From an uncultured Lachnospiraceae bacterium (lineage in GTDB: Bacteria; Bacillota; Clostridia; Lachnospirales; Lachnospiraceae), in the NCBI GenBank assembly GCA_910587095.1, contig CAJUMJ010000057.1:1-53120 (forward strand): a stretch of DNA of 53,120 nucleotides. Reading direction: 5' to 3'. Both the position numbers and the translations under genes were made by a program. This document shows positions 1 to 8,915 of the stretch, piece by piece (the first letter of the stretch is position 1; each line of letters begins with the position of its first letter). The notes beneath the pieces were generated by a model. It had not been told where the DNA came from and made no database searches. It saw nothing but the letters and a program-made list of their open reading frames with translations.

Positions 1-2
1 AC

Positions 3-117
3 ACCAATCGCTTGCCTGCTTTCCCGATTGTACAGGTAAAAAATCCTCAGCGTAGCCCGCTACGCCTACGTTTTTTTACCTGTACACTCAGAAAAGCATT
101 CTGCGTGATTGATCCAG
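3..117. repeat. Long imperfect inverted repeat with terminator-like core
   Basis: Positions 30-43 pair perfectly with 72-85 (a 14-bp arm GTACAGGTAAAAAA). Inside, GCGTAG (50-55) pairs with CTACGC (60-65). The flanks 3-29 and 86-117 are also roughly complementary, so the whole stretch could fold into one rod. The inner hairpin is followed by a T-run on both strands, so it could stop transcription in either direction, including the operon ending with prmC at 182. It may be a dispersed non-coding repeat rather than a simple terminator; copy number cannot be judged from one window. Confidence 0.7.
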
Positions 118-181
118 TTATTTGTCGAACGATGTACTAGAAATAACACGTACTATTATTTCTGCCAGGTCATCCGTTCCG

Positions 182-1063
182 CTAGCCGAACCAGCTCCCG
201 TACACCACCCTGTCAAGACCGGCAAAGTCTTTTACAACGTTGATCTCCCGAAAGCCCGTCTTTTCCAAAATATCTCTCACGCTTTCAGCCTGCTCACAGC
301 CGATCTCAAAAAACAGCATACCTCCGCCGTTTAAGTAACCGCCCGCCTCTTTCGCAATTCTTACGTAAAAGGAAAGTCCGTCAACGCCACCGTCGAGAGC
401 GGTAATCGGCTCATGCCCGCGCACTTCCGGCATCAATGTGTCAATAACGCCCGTTTCTATATATGGCGGATTTGACACAATGATATCAAACCGCTCCGCG
501 CAGTTGTCATCCGTACCGCTTTCAAACGCTTTAAAGAGATCGCCCTCAAGAAACCGCGCCGTCATTTCCGGCCGCCTGTCAAGCAATCTCTTATAGTTTT
601 CTTTTGCCACTGCGAGCGCATCCTTTGATAAATCCGTCCCCACGCCCTCACAATTATTGGAATACCGCAAGAGACTCAGCAAAATGCAGCCGGACCCGGT
701 ACACAAATCCAAAATCCGCATGCCGTCATGAAGATTTTTCATGACCTCCTCCACCAGTATCTCCGTATCCTGCCTTGGAATGAGCACATTTTTGTTGACT
801 CTAAAAGTCAATCCCATAAAACTCTGCTCGCCTGTCAAATGCTGCAACGGAACATGATCCGCCCTCTTTCCGATCAGTTCACGATATCTGCCATACTCCT
901 CCTCCGAAATTACCCGTTCCCCATGGGCAAGCAGCGTATTTTGGTCCGTCCCACAGACAAACTCCAGAAGAAGTCTTGCATCCAGCGCAGCCTCCGCTAT
1001 TTTCGCCTGCGCAAGGTGCTCTGCGCCTTCCTTGTATATTTTACTATATATCCGTTCCTTCAT
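182..1063 (-). CDS. prmC: Peptide chain release factor N5-glutamine methyltransferase
   Basis: PrmC methylates the glutamine of the GGQ motif in release factors RF1 and RF2 using S-adenosylmethionine, which speeds peptide release. At 293 residues it has the normal family length. Visible motifs are an N-terminal helical substrate-binding part, IPRQDTE (95-101, close to the family IPRPETE), the SAM-binding loop DLCTGSGC (119-126) and the catalytic NPPY at 198-201. It lies 3 bases after the DUF1385 gene and so is very probably co-transcribed with it. In many Firmicutes prfA follows; here the window ends first, after an inverted repeat. Confidence 0.95.
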   Translation of the reverse strand: MKERIYSKIYKEGAEHLAQAKIAEAALDARLLLEFVCGTDQNTLLAHGERVISEEEYGRYRELIGKRADHVPLQHLTGEQSFMGLTFRVNKNVLIPRQDTEILVEEVMKNLHDGMRILDLCTGSGCILLSLLRYSNNCEGVGTDLSKDALAVAKENYKRLLDRRPEMTARFLEGDLFKAFESGTDDNCAERFDIIVSNPPYIETGVIDTLMPEVRGHEPITALDGGVDGLSFYVRIAKEAGGYLNGGGMLFFEIGCEQAESVRDILEKTGFREINVVKDFAGLDRVVYGSWFG

Positions 1064-1066
1064 CGC

Positions 1067-2038
1067 TCACGTTTCCATCCAGCTATCGTCCACCTCATAC
1101 CCGAAAGTTTCTTTCAGATATCCCTTCCAGTCAAAGACGGCCTCCACAGCCGCGATGGCCACCTCCACCATACTCTCGTCGGGTTCCTTCGTGGTCAGCC
1201 TCTGCAGCCACATCCCCGGCGCCGAGATGATCCTGACCAATATATTATTACTCTTTCCCGCAAGACGGATGATTTCATAAGAAATACCCGCTATCACCGG
1301 AATCAACGCTATCCGCACCAAGATCCTGTAAACCGGATTCTCCACCCTGATAAAAAAGAACAGGATCACACTGACAAACATGACAAACAACAAAAAACTG
1401 GTGCCACATCGTCTGTGTTGTTTGGAGCTGCGCATAACCTCCCTTACCGTAAGAGGCGCACCCTTTTCGATGCAATTGATACATTTATGCTCCGCGCCGT
1501 GATACATATAAACCCGCCTGATGTCCTTCATCAGGGAAATTGCCAGCACATACCCTACAAAAATCACAATCCTCAGCACACCCTCCAGAATTGCCATAAA
1601 GGAAGCGCTTCTGATGTATTCCTCAAACAAAGATGTGATAAAATAGGGTAGTATCATAAAAATTCCTATGGCAAGCGCCAGGGAAAAGAGCATCACTATT
1701 CCGTTGAACACCTTCTCCGCCTTGTCTTTAAATATCCTGTCAAACGCTTTATCGGCCGCCGTTTCCTTCGCATCCTCATCCTCGTAGAATGAAGCCGAAA
1801 AGTTCAGACATCTCATTCCCAAAACCAGAGAATCAATAAACTGGAACACTCCTCTGACAAAAGGCACATCAAGAAGTTTGCTACCGTGGATGACACTGTG
1901 ATAGTGCTCCACCTCCACCTCGATCTCACCGTCCGGCTTGCGCACCGCCACCGCATATTGTTCCTTGTTTTTCATCATAATTCCTTCCAAAACCGCCTGT
2001 CCGCCGATTCCGGAATATTTCAACTTTCTATTTGCCAT
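1067..2038 (-). CDS. DUF1385 family membrane protein
   Basis: This is a DUF1385 protein, a family of unknown function that often sits between rpmE and prmC in Firmicutes, as here. The conserved start with GGQAVLEGIMM is at about residues 12-22. The middle and C-terminal parts hold several hydrophobic segments, including runs at about 100-150 and 205-250, so it is an integral membrane protein. The longest frame begins at 2053 with TTG, but that stretch contains the Shine-Dalgarno GAGGG, which is 8 bases before the ATG at 2038; the latter is taken as start (323 residues). The stop is followed 3 bases later by the prmC start. Confidence 0.88.
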   Translation of the reverse strand: MANRKLKYSGIGGQAVLEGIMMKNKEQYAVAVRKPDGEIEVEVEHYHSVIHGSKLLDVPFVRGVFQFIDSLVLGMRCLNFSASFYEDEDAKETAADKAFDRIFKDKAEKVFNGIVMLFSLALAIGIFMILPYFITSLFEEYIRSASFMAILEGVLRIVIFVGYVLAISLMKDIRRVYMYHGAEHKCINCIEKGAPLTVREVMRSSKQHRRCGTSFLLFVMFVSVILFFFIRVENPVYRILVRIALIPVIAGISYEIIRLAGKSNNILVRIISAPGMWLQRLTTKEPDESMVEVAIAAVEAVFDWKGYLKETFGYEVDDSWMET

Positions 2039-2078
2039 TTCCGTTTCCCTCAAATGCCTATATATGCGTATATATTAG

Positions 2079-2105
2079 AAAAGGTTGAGATCGCCTCAAC
2101 CTTTT
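2079..2105 (-). terminator. Intrinsic terminator after rpmE
   Basis: An 11-bp perfect stem (AAAAGGTTGAG / CTCAACCTTTT) with a 5-base loop, followed on the minus strand by TTTTCTAATAT. It lies 14 bases after the rpmE stop and before the DUF1385 start, so some rpmE transcripts should end here, with read-through feeding DUF1385-prmC. Confidence 0.85.
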
Positions 2106-2118
2106 TCGTTCCCTGTAT

Positions 2119-2331
2119 TTATTTGTTTTCCGCACCCACACCGTATTTACGATTAAACTTATCAATACGGCCGCGAGCCTGTGCCGTCTTCTGCTGTCCT
2201 GTATAGAACGAATGGCACTTGGAACAAACCTCCACATGGATCTCGGGCTTGGTGGAACCTGTCACAAAAGTGTTGCCACAGTTACATGTTACCGTCGCCT
2301 GATAATATTCAGGATGGATTCCCTCTCTCAT
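2119..2331 (-). CDS. rpmE: 50S ribosomal protein L31 (zinc-binding form)
   Basis: L31 is a small protein of the large ribosomal subunit that bridges to the 30S head. The 70-residue product matches the family length. Cysteines at 16, 18, 36 and 39 (CNC and CSKC) make the zinc site, which marks the zinc-containing C+ form rather than the zinc-free paralogue made under zinc starvation. The N-terminus MREGIHPEYY is typical. It has its own promoter at 2430-2458 and a terminator at 2079-2105. Confidence 0.96.
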   Translation of the reverse strand: MREGIHPEYYQATVTCNCGNTFVTGSTKPEIHVEVCSKCHSFYTGQQKTAQARGRIDKFNRKYGVGAENK

Positions 2332-2429
2332 CGCTATATCTACTCCTTTCTCAGCCTGCGAATTTACGCCCTTCGCGTAAATCTGCCGTTAAAAGAACAT
2401 GCTTCTTTCAACTGTTACACAGCTTTTAC

Positions 2430-2458
2430 ATTTTAGCATAGGATTTTCGCGTATGCAA
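2430..2458 (-). promoter_or_regulatory. Sigma-A promoter for rpmE
   Basis: On the minus strand, TTGCAT (2453-2458) and TAAAAT (2430-2435) are separated by exactly 17 bases, about 100 bases before the rpmE start. Between it and the gene, 2370-2392 holds an 8-bp hairpin (ATTTACGC / GCGTAAAT) in the leader. That hairpin has no T-run and could be a leader structure. Confidence 0.6.
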
Positions 2459-2485
2459 GCCTTTTTTCCTATTATTTAGATGATT

Positions 2486-3847
2486 TTAGATGAATTTCAT
2501 CTTTTTTACCATATTCACAAATTCCTGGTTATTTCTGGTCTTTGTAAACATATCGACAACCCGTTCGGCCGCCTCGTCGGCTTTCATACCGTTCAACGCC
2601 TTGCGAATAATGTTGATCGCCTCCATCTCGTCAGAATTTAGGAGCAAATCTTCCCTTCTGGTACTGGATTTGGGAATATCAATCGCCGGGAACACTCTCT
2701 TTTCGGAGAGTTTTCTGTCGAGCACCATTTCCATATTACCTGTGCCTTTAAATTCCTCATAGATCACGTCGTCCATCTTGCTGCCAGTCTCCACAAGAGC
2801 CGTAGCCAGAATCGTCAGGCTCCCGCCTTCCCTCATGTTGCGGGCCGCGCCGAAGAAACGCTTCGGCATATGTAAAGCCGCCGGATCAAGACCGCCCGAC
2901 AATGTACGTCCGCTGGGTGGAACCACCAGATTGTAAGCCCTCGTCAGACGGGTAATGCTATCCAAAAGAATCACCACATCCTTCTTGTGCTCCACCAGAC
3001 GTTTTGCACGCTCAATCACCATCTCCGACACTCTTTTATGATGCTCGGGCAGCTCGTCGAAAGTGGAATAGATGACCTCCACGTTTGGACCTTCAATGGC
3101 TTCCTTTATGTCTGTCACTTCCTCAGGCCTTTCGTCAATCAGCAGAATAATCAGATGCGCGTCAGGCGCGGTTCTGGTGATGGACTTCGCCACCTCCTTG
3201 AGCAAAGTGGTCTTGCCGGCCTTAGGAGGCGACACAATCATTCCCCTCTGTCCTTTGCCGACAGGACTTATCAAATCCATAATCCGCATGGCTACGGTAG
3301 CGCCCGGCGTCTCGAGACTCAGACGCTCATTCGGGAAAATCGGGGTCATATTTTCGAAATTCACACGTTTCGTAGCGATTTCCGGCGGATAACCGTTTAT
3401 GGATTTCACATACAAAAGAGCGCTGAACTTCTCGTTCTGCGTCTTGATTCTCGTATTGCCCTCCAAAATATCACCTGTTTTTAAACCAAAGCGGCGAATC
3501 TGGCTGGGCGCCACATAGACGTCGTTCTCTCCGGGCAAATAGTTCTCACAGCGAATAAACCCGAAACCGTCGCTCATCACCTCCAAAATACCTCTCGCAG
3601 TGATGCCGCTGTCAAGCTCCGCCGGAAACTTCTCCTCCTCCGAAGACTCCGTTTTCCTTGCGGGCGCTCCCTGTGGCGCCGCCGGTTTAGCCGCCGCGTC
3701 CCTGCCCGCCGCCTTGTCCTTCTCGTCCTCCTTAAGCATCGCCTCCACAATCTGCGCTTTTTTCATAGTTGAGGTACCTTTGATTCCCCTCGTCTTCGCG
3801 ATCTCCTTGAGGTCGGTAAGCGCCAGCGATTCATACTTTTCTCTCAT
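2486..3847 (-). CDS. rho: Transcription termination factor Rho
   Basis: Rho is a hexameric RNA-dependent ATPase that stops transcription and suppresses antisense RNA. The 453-residue protein has the N-terminal Rho_N/SAP-like helix bundle (1-40), a charged Ala/Lys/Glu-rich linker (41-78), the cold-shock-like RNA-binding domain with GFGFIR (94-99), Walker A PPKAGKTT (207-214) and the Walker B region VILLDSITRLTRAYN near residue 290. The linker is a modest family-specific insertion. The gene lies upstream of rpmE in the same direction, a common Firmicutes order, but rpmE also has its own promoter. Confidence 0.97.
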   Translation of the reverse strand: MREKYESLALTDLKEIAKTRGIKGTSTMKKAQIVEAMLKEDEKDKAAGRDAAAKPAAPQGAPARKTESSEEEKFPAELDSGITARGILEVMSDGFGFIRCENYLPGENDVYVAPSQIRRFGLKTGDILEGNTRIKTQNEKFSALLYVKSINGYPPEIATKRVNFENMTPIFPNERLSLETPGATVAMRIMDLISPVGKGQRGMIVSPPKAGKTTLLKEVAKSITRTAPDAHLIILLIDERPEEVTDIKEAIEGPNVEVIYSTFDELPEHHKRVSEMVIERAKRLVEHKKDVVILLDSITRLTRAYNLVVPPSGRTLSGGLDPAALHMPKRFFGAARNMREGGSLTILATALVETGSKMDDVIYEEFKGTGNMEMVLDRKLSEKRVFPAIDIPKSSTRREDLLLNSDEMEAINIIRKALNGMKADEAAERVVDMFTKTRNNQEFVNMVKKMKFI

Positions 3848-4108
3848 AAATTCCTCCCGCGTTCTGCCATATTTTTATTGTGCAAGCTCATTACTTCTCC
3901 GCATCCACATCATTCTTATCCGCATTATCAATACTGATTTATATTGCTCTTTCGTCTAGGGATTTCGTGCCTGATACGACTTAGAAAATAATAACAGCTC
4001 AGCCTCCCGCTTCACTGCCGCGCTGATGCACATAAAATGTTCTCTGTGCCTGTATTGGTTTATTATACACTATCTTTTTTGAAATAGGAAGCTTTTTTTA
4101 AGATATGC

Positions 4109-4138
4109 TTGGACAAAAAATAAATTTGCGGGTATAGT
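4109..4138 (+). promoter_or_regulatory. Candidate promoter for the malic enzyme gene
   Basis: The 386-base gap between rho and the malic enzyme start (3848-4233) holds one plausible plus-strand promoter: TTGGAC (4109-4114) and TATAGT (4133-4138), 18 bases apart. An alternative -10, TATACT, begins 5 bases later. I see no RNA gene or further open frame in this gap. Confidence 0.45.
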
Positions 4139-4233
4139 ATACTATGAACATATTATCAAACCATAACTGCAGTGCATCAATGCACACATATGTTATTATT
4201 CAATATTTTCAGGAAGAAAGGAACCGACGTAAA

Positions 4234-5388
4234 ATGACAACGAATGAAAAGGCGCTTAAGTTACATGAGGAATGGCACGGAAAGCTGGAAACAGTCTCCA
4301 AAACTCCCGTCAAGACAAGAGAAGCCCTCTCCCTCGCCTACACCCCCGGCGTAGCGGAACCATGCAAGGTGATTGCAAAGGACAAGGAAGCGGCTTTCAC
4401 CTACACCTGGAAATCCAACACCGTAGCCGTGGTGTCGGACGGCAGCGCGGTGTTGGGGCTTGGCAACATCGGCCCCCATGCCGCCATGCCGGTCATGGAA
4501 GGCAAGGCCGTGCTGTTTAAGGAATTTGGGGGTGTAAACGCCGTGCCCATCTGTCTGGATACGCAGGACACGGAAGAGATCATCAAGGCCGTGACTTATC
4601 TTGCACCGGGTTTTGGCGGCATCAATTTGGAAGACATCAGCGCGCCCCGCTGCTTCGAAATTGAGGAGCGCCTGAAAGAGATCCTGGATATTCCGGTCTT
4701 TCACGATGACCAGCACGGTACTGCCATCGTTGTGTTGGCCGGTATCATCAACGGCTTGAAGGTTGTCAACAAGAAGAAAGAGAACTGTAAGGTCGTTGTA
4801 AACGGCGCCGGCAGCGCGGGTGTGGCCATCACCAGGCTTTTGCTGACCTACGGCTTCTCAAACGTCATTATGTGCGACAAAGTGGGGATTGTCGGCAAAA
4901 ACACCGAAGGTCTTAACTGGATGCAGCAAAAAATGGCGGAAGTGACAAATCCCGGAGGAGAAATCGGCTCGCTCGCAGACGCCCTAAAAGGCGCGGACAT
5001 TTTTGTAGGCGTCTCCGCCCCCAATATCGTAACGCCCGATATGGTGTCTTCCATGAACCCCGACTCCATCCTTTTCGCCATGGCAAATCCCGTTCCCGAA
5101 ATCATGCCTGACGTAGCGAAAGCCGCAGGGGCGCGGGTGGTCGGCACAGGCCGCTCGGATTTCCCGAATCAGGTCAACAATGTTGTTGCTTTCCCCGGCA
5201 TTTTTAAAGGCGCGCTGGAAGGCAGAGCCGTACAGATCACGGAAGAGATGAAATTAGCCGCCGCACAGGCCATCGCCGCTCTCGTCCCTGAAGATCAGCT
5301 AAGCGAAGACAATATTATGCCCGAAGCTTTCGATCCTCAGGTCGCAAAGGTAGTGGCCGAGGCAGTCAAATCCCATATCAGGAAATAA
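4234..5388 (+). CDS. NAD(P)-dependent malic enzyme
   Basis: Oxidatively decarboxylates malate to pyruvate with reduction of NAD(P), linking C4 acids to pyruvate metabolism in the cytoplasm. The protein is of the short bacterial type (384 residues). It has the N-terminal SLAYTPGVAEPC motif, the catalytic region VSDGSAVLGLGNIGP with the downstream lysine in MEGKAVLFK, the metal-binding HDDQHGTAI and the dinucleotide loop NGAGSAGVA. The longest frame begins at 4144, but ATG 4234 has a Shine-Dalgarno (AGGAAGAAAGG) about 12 bases upstream and the family N-terminus begins there. Cofactor preference cannot be read safely. A DUF4364 gene follows 47 bases later. Confidence 0.93.
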   Translation: MTTNEKALKLHEEWHGKLETVSKTPVKTREALSLAYTPGVAEPCKVIAKDKEAAFTYTWKSNTVAVVSDGSAVLGLGNIGPHAAMPVMEGKAVLFKEFGGVNAVPICLDTQDTEEIIKAVTYLAPGFGGINLEDISAPRCFEIEERLKEILDIPVFHDDQHGTAIVVLAGIINGLKVVNKKKENCKVVVNGAGSAGVAITRLLLTYGFSNVIMCDKVGIVGKNTEGLNWMQQKMAEVTNPGGEIGSLADALKGADIFVGVSAPNIVTPDMVSSMNPDSILFAMANPVPEIMPDVAKAAGARVVGTGRSDFPNQVNNVVAFPGIFKGALEGRAVQITEEMKLAAAQAIAALVPEDQLSEDNIMPEAFDPQVAKVVAEAVKSHIRK

Positions 5389-5435
5389 ATATGTTACGCT
5401 TGTTATTTATTTAACTTAGCAATGAAGGAGACGTT

Positions 5436-5951
5436 ATGACACAGGATCCCCTGACACTTTACAAACTGATCATCCTCTATATGCTCGACCGCGTCACTTT
5501 TCCTCTCACCAAGGCGCAGATCGGCGACTTCATTTTAGGACATGACTATACAAATTTTCTGACCCTGCAGCAGGTGATCGCGGAGCTCATCGACACGGAG
5601 CTCATTCAGGCAAAATCCCTGCGCAACCGGACTTATCTGGAGATCACTGAGGAGGGGAAAAATACGCTCTCCTATTTTGGAAACCGTATAAACGATTCCA
5701 TCAGGGAGGACATTTCCTCCTTCTTCTCCGACCACGAAATGGAGATGCGAAGCGAATCGGCCATCCGGGGAGACTACTATAAGTCTACCTCCGGTGAGTA
5801 CGAAGCCCGCCTTCTTGTAAAAGAAAAGGACGTGACAGTGGTGGATATCACCCTGTCCGTCCCCGATGAAAATACGGCTGCCGCAATCTGCGCCAACTGG
5901 CAGACCAAAAGCCAGACTATTTATCAATACCTGATTTCCCAATTATTCTGA
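5436..5951 (+). CDS. DUF4364 family protein (probable winged-helix regulator)
   Basis: A 171-residue member of DUF4364, a family common in Clostridia. The first 80 residues read like a winged helix (a predicted helix at LTKAQIGDFIL, then LQQVIAELIDTELIQ and the wing-like TYLEITEEGK). This suggests a DNA-binding regulator, but no target is known. It has a clear ribosome site (AAGGAG, 9 bases from ATG) and may be co-transcribed with malic enzyme. Its stop lies one base from the stop of the convergent DUF5722 gene, with no terminator visible between them. Confidence 0.8.
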   Translation: MTQDPLTLYKLIILYMLDRVTFPLTKAQIGDFILGHDYTNFLTLQQVIAELIDTELIQAKSLRNRTYLEITEEGKNTLSYFGNRINDSIREDISSFFSDHEMEMRSESAIRGDYYKSTSGEYEARLLVKEKDVTVVDITLSVPDENTAAAICANWQTKSQTIYQYLISQLF

Positions 5952-5952
5952 T

Positions 5953-7950
5953 CTATCGTTTCTTTATCACTTCACTCCAGCTTGAAATACCGATGACCCG
6001 CAACGCAAAGTCCGTGTATTTGGCTGATTCAGCGGAATCCACATATTTGTACGCTTCGTAGATGGATTTCCTGCCTCCGCCGAGCGTACAAAGGCCGAGA
6101 TCCAACCCCTGCGCCACCTCCGAGGGCGCATCCGTCTCCCTGGAAAAAAGCATACTGTCCACGTACTGATTCGCCTCGATCATTTTATAAGCGTATACAA
6201 AAGAAGCCGCCTGCAATTCCTGACCCTGTGAGGAGGTATAGCCCATCTCGCTCAAAATCAGATGCCTCACCTCGCCGTCCTCCGTCAGCATCTCCGGCTT
6301 TTGCAGGTAATCCGTCAGTACATGCAGATTTTTGATCGTGATCACCGGCGTATTCTCATTGTCCTGCACATACTTTCCGTTACTCTGCCACGCCTTCGCG
6401 CTGGTCAGAGGGTAATTGTAGGGATGCTGCGCCAGCCCCCAGTCAATATTTCCCTCCGCCTTCAAATTTCTGTTAAACTCATCCAGAATCTCCTTCGAAC
6501 CGTACCCGTTCTTAGAATAGAGGCTCTTTCCCCACTGCTGATCCAGTGATATGTATACCCGGGCGTTGCCGTTGACGCTTAAAAGAGCATTGTAGAAGAT
6601 GCGGAAAGCTCTCGCATATTCGTCCACATAGTCCGGCGTACTCATATGCTCGATATGATTCCACTCACTTCTGGCATTGATCTCATTGCCAATCACCCAG
6701 TTCATCACCTTGCCGTGCCCGGTGCCCGAATAACGGCTCGCAAGAAAGGAGGCAATCGCCGCGATCGTCTCCGTGCCGCTCTCGTCCGCGGCGTTAAAAG
6801 CATAGTAAGGCGCATGCCCGCCGGAACGCGCCTTCGGGTGAATCAGCTCCGGGTGCGAAGAAATATCATTTAAAATAATCGCTGTCGTGGTGATCCCTCT
6901 GTTGGTAAGCGAGGTAAAAATATAGTCATACTCCGCGATAATCTGCCCGTTAAAGGCATAGTTTCTTCCATTATAAGTGTAGTAAACCGTAGGATAATTG
7001 GCATTGCTTGTCTGCCCGAGAATCCGGCTTAAAGGAATGTTGTAGGCAGCATGTTTTACACCCAAATCATCCAGTTCCGAAGTCTTTAACTTCTCCGGAT
7101 CCACCAAAAGACCTTTCTTGGAAGACGTTGCCCCAAAAGAAGGACTATATTTTGCTATGGCTTCAGGATTTGTAATATAGCGGGGCTTCGTGATCGCAAG
7201 AAAACTCCCGTTCTTCTTCACCGCCACCACAAATTTTGAAAAAAGTCTGGAACTGGTCGTATTATAGTTAAGATTGACCGAAAAAGTCAAATCTACATCC
7301 TTCTGATCCTCAATCAGGTATTCACTGTCCTGCAAAGATGTCTGATACGCCTTTTCCTCGAAGAGATAATAGAAGCCGTCATCGCTGAGCGCCAGATCCT
7401 TCGCCTTCATCGTGATGTCAATCTTGCCCGTCTCCGTATTAATCAGACAACTCTCGATAGTAGCGAAATCAGTCGCGTTGTCCGCAGTCACTTCCACTTC
7501 CCTCGGTCTGTTTTTGATCCCTTCTATCATATAGCGGGCGGCATCCACCAAAGCGCGGGTCGTGTCCTTTCCCGCATTTTGCCTGACGCTGTCCTTTCTG
7601 TGCTGAGTCTTGCTGTACTCGGTGAGCGCCACGGCCTTTGTGTGCACCATGGCCTCCACCGCCTCTCTCTCGGCCGCGAGCGTGTCCAGGTGCTGCTGCA
7701 CGAAAAAGCCTGCGGCCCCGCCTGCCGCCGCCAGGACTATCACAAGCAAAACCATGAGCGCCAACCGCTTCTTCCATCGCCCAGGTTCCTTTTCCTGCAT
7801 CCGCTTTCCTTTTTTTCTTGTCCTTTTCTCTTTGGCTTTCTTTTTGTTCTCAGCCACCTTCGCTTTGTCTATCGTGCGTTTCCTTCGCTTTTTCTTTTCG
7901 GTTTTCTGTGCGGAATCTTTCACGCTATCCGTTCTGTCAGTCGTTTCCAT
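5953..7950 (-). CDS. DUF5722 protein, glycoside-hydrolase-like, membrane-anchored
   Basis: 665 residues: a very basic N-terminal tail (1-60, rich in Lys/Arg), one membrane segment (about 62-84), then a large extracellular part. The C-terminal half carries two short motifs typical of clan GH-A TIM-barrel hydrolases: IGNEINARSEW, whose Glu would be the acid/base, and ILSEMGYTS, whose Glu would be the nucleophile. I therefore assign it to the DUF5722 family and infer a cell-surface glycosidase; the substrate is unknown. The protein is long for a single barrel, and the N-terminal extracellular part (about 130-300) looks like beta-sandwich sequence. The polysaccharide deacetylase upstream is in the same direction, 188 bases away. 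Confidence 0.75.
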   Translation of the reverse strand: METTDRTDSVKDSAQKTEKKKRRKRTIDKAKVAENKKKAKEKRTRKKGKRMQEKEPGRWKKRLALMVLLVIVLAAAGGAAGFFVQQHLDTLAAEREAVEAMVHTKAVALTEYSKTQHRKDSVRQNAGKDTTRALVDAARYMIEGIKNRPREVEVTADNATDFATIESCLINTETGKIDITMKAKDLALSDDGFYYLFEEKAYQTSLQDSEYLIEDQKDVDLTFSVNLNYNTTSSRLFSKFVVAVKKNGSFLAITKPRYITNPEAIAKYSPSFGATSSKKGLLVDPEKLKTSELDDLGVKHAAYNIPLSRILGQTSNANYPTVYYTYNGRNYAFNGQIIAEYDYIFTSLTNRGITTTAIILNDISSHPELIHPKARSGGHAPYYAFNAADESGTETIAAIASFLASRYSGTGHGKVMNWVIGNEINARSEWNHIEHMSTPDYVDEYARAFRIFYNALLSVNGNARVYISLDQQWGKSLYSKNGYGSKEILDEFNRNLKAEGNIDWGLAQHPYNYPLTSAKAWQSNGKYVQDNENTPVITIKNLHVLTDYLQKPEMLTEDGEVRHLILSEMGYTSSQGQELQAASFVYAYKMIEANQYVDSMLFSRETDAPSEVAQGLDLGLCTLGGGRKSIYEAYKYVDSAESAKYTDFALRVIGISSWSEVIKKR

Positions 7951-8138
7951 ATGTGAATATTACCTTTTTCCTTTATCCCCGCGAGCAACAAGCCAGGTAC
8001 ATCCTGTCCCTGATACAGTCTGCGTCTTTCTGTGGACAGCGCGTGAAATATACAAGCCGCACTGCACATTACGCCCATTTTACTATATTATCGGGAAAAA
8101 GTCCAACCCATTTCCACATATTACATGCGCCCCGCGCA

Positions 8139-8846
8139 CTAATCAAAAAGCAGCTCCTCAACTGTCACAAACTCATACCCCTGTTTTTGCAATATATCCA
8201 CAATTTCCAGCGCCGCCTCCACGCTTGACTTATACTCGTCATGCATTAATATGACGGCATTTTCCTCCGCTTTCTCCGTAACTCTCCTGACAATGCCGGC
8301 CACATCGTCGCTACACCAGTCCATAGGATCGATCGTCCAGAGCACCGGGATCATCGTGAGCTCCGTCTCAAAACTTTTATCCCAGCTCCCGTAAGGAGGG
8401 CGTACATATTCGGTTTCCTGTCCGGTAATCCGAAAAATCATCTCGTTCGTTTTCTTCAGCTCCGCCTTAAAATCGTCACGATTGTTATTTTTTAGTTGCA
8501 CATGGTTGTACGTGTGATTTCCGATCAGATGACCTTCTTTTTGCATGCGCAAAATCAGTTCCGGGTAGGCTTCCGCCTGTTTCCCCATAACAAAAAAACT
8601 TGCCTTAGCCCCTCGTTTTTTCAACCCGTCCAACAGTTGCTCCGTGTATAAAGGATCCGGCCCGTCATCAAATGTCAAGGCGATCTTCGGTCCTTCCACC
8701 GCCTCTTCCTCACTATGCGTAACACATGCTATATATTCTGCATCCTCCACAGACTTCCCCTGGCGCATCGAAAGGCACACGCAGCCCGCCAAAACCACAT
8801 CCGCAAGCAGCATAATCGCCATCACCATTTTCGCTCTCACCTTCAT
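8139..8846 (-). CDS. Polysaccharide deacetylase (NodB homology, CE4)
   Basis: A secreted or membrane-tethered metal-dependent deacetylase likely acting on peptidoglycan or another N-acetylated glycan. The N-terminus has a hydrophobic segment (8-22) ending LAGC, which could be a lipobox with Cys22. NodB motifs follow: TFDDGPD (58-64, with catalytic Asp60 and metal Asp61), GNHTYNH (metal His pair), RPPYGSWD, and MHDEYKSS near the C-terminus, where the usual last His is present. At 235 residues it is a single-domain enzyme. It lies 69 bases after the histidine kinase gene and may be the last gene of that operon, fitting a cell-envelope stress role. Confidence 0.9.
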   Translation of the reverse strand: MKVRAKMVMAIMLLADVVLAGCVCLSMRQGKSVEDAEYIACVTHSEEEAVEGPKIALTFDDGPDPLYTEQLLDGLKKRGAKASFFVMGKQAEAYPELILRMQKEGHLIGNHTYNHVQLKNNNRDDFKAELKKTNEMIFRITGQETEYVRPPYGSWDKSFETELTMIPVLWTIDPMDWCSDDVAGIVRRVTEKAEENAVILMHDEYKSSVEAALEIVDILQKQGYEFVTVEELLFD

Positions 8847-8915
8847 TGACGAAAAGCTCCCGCACTCCGTTCTTTCTAAACATATATATGCCGGATACCG
8901 CCCGCCGATTCCGTT

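Noticed and set aside
728..1651. 307-codon plus-strand frame across prmC and DUF1385
   Set aside because: It spans two well-recognised minus-strand genes in a shadow frame, is rich in Arg/His/Ser as shadow frames are, and has no ribosome site.
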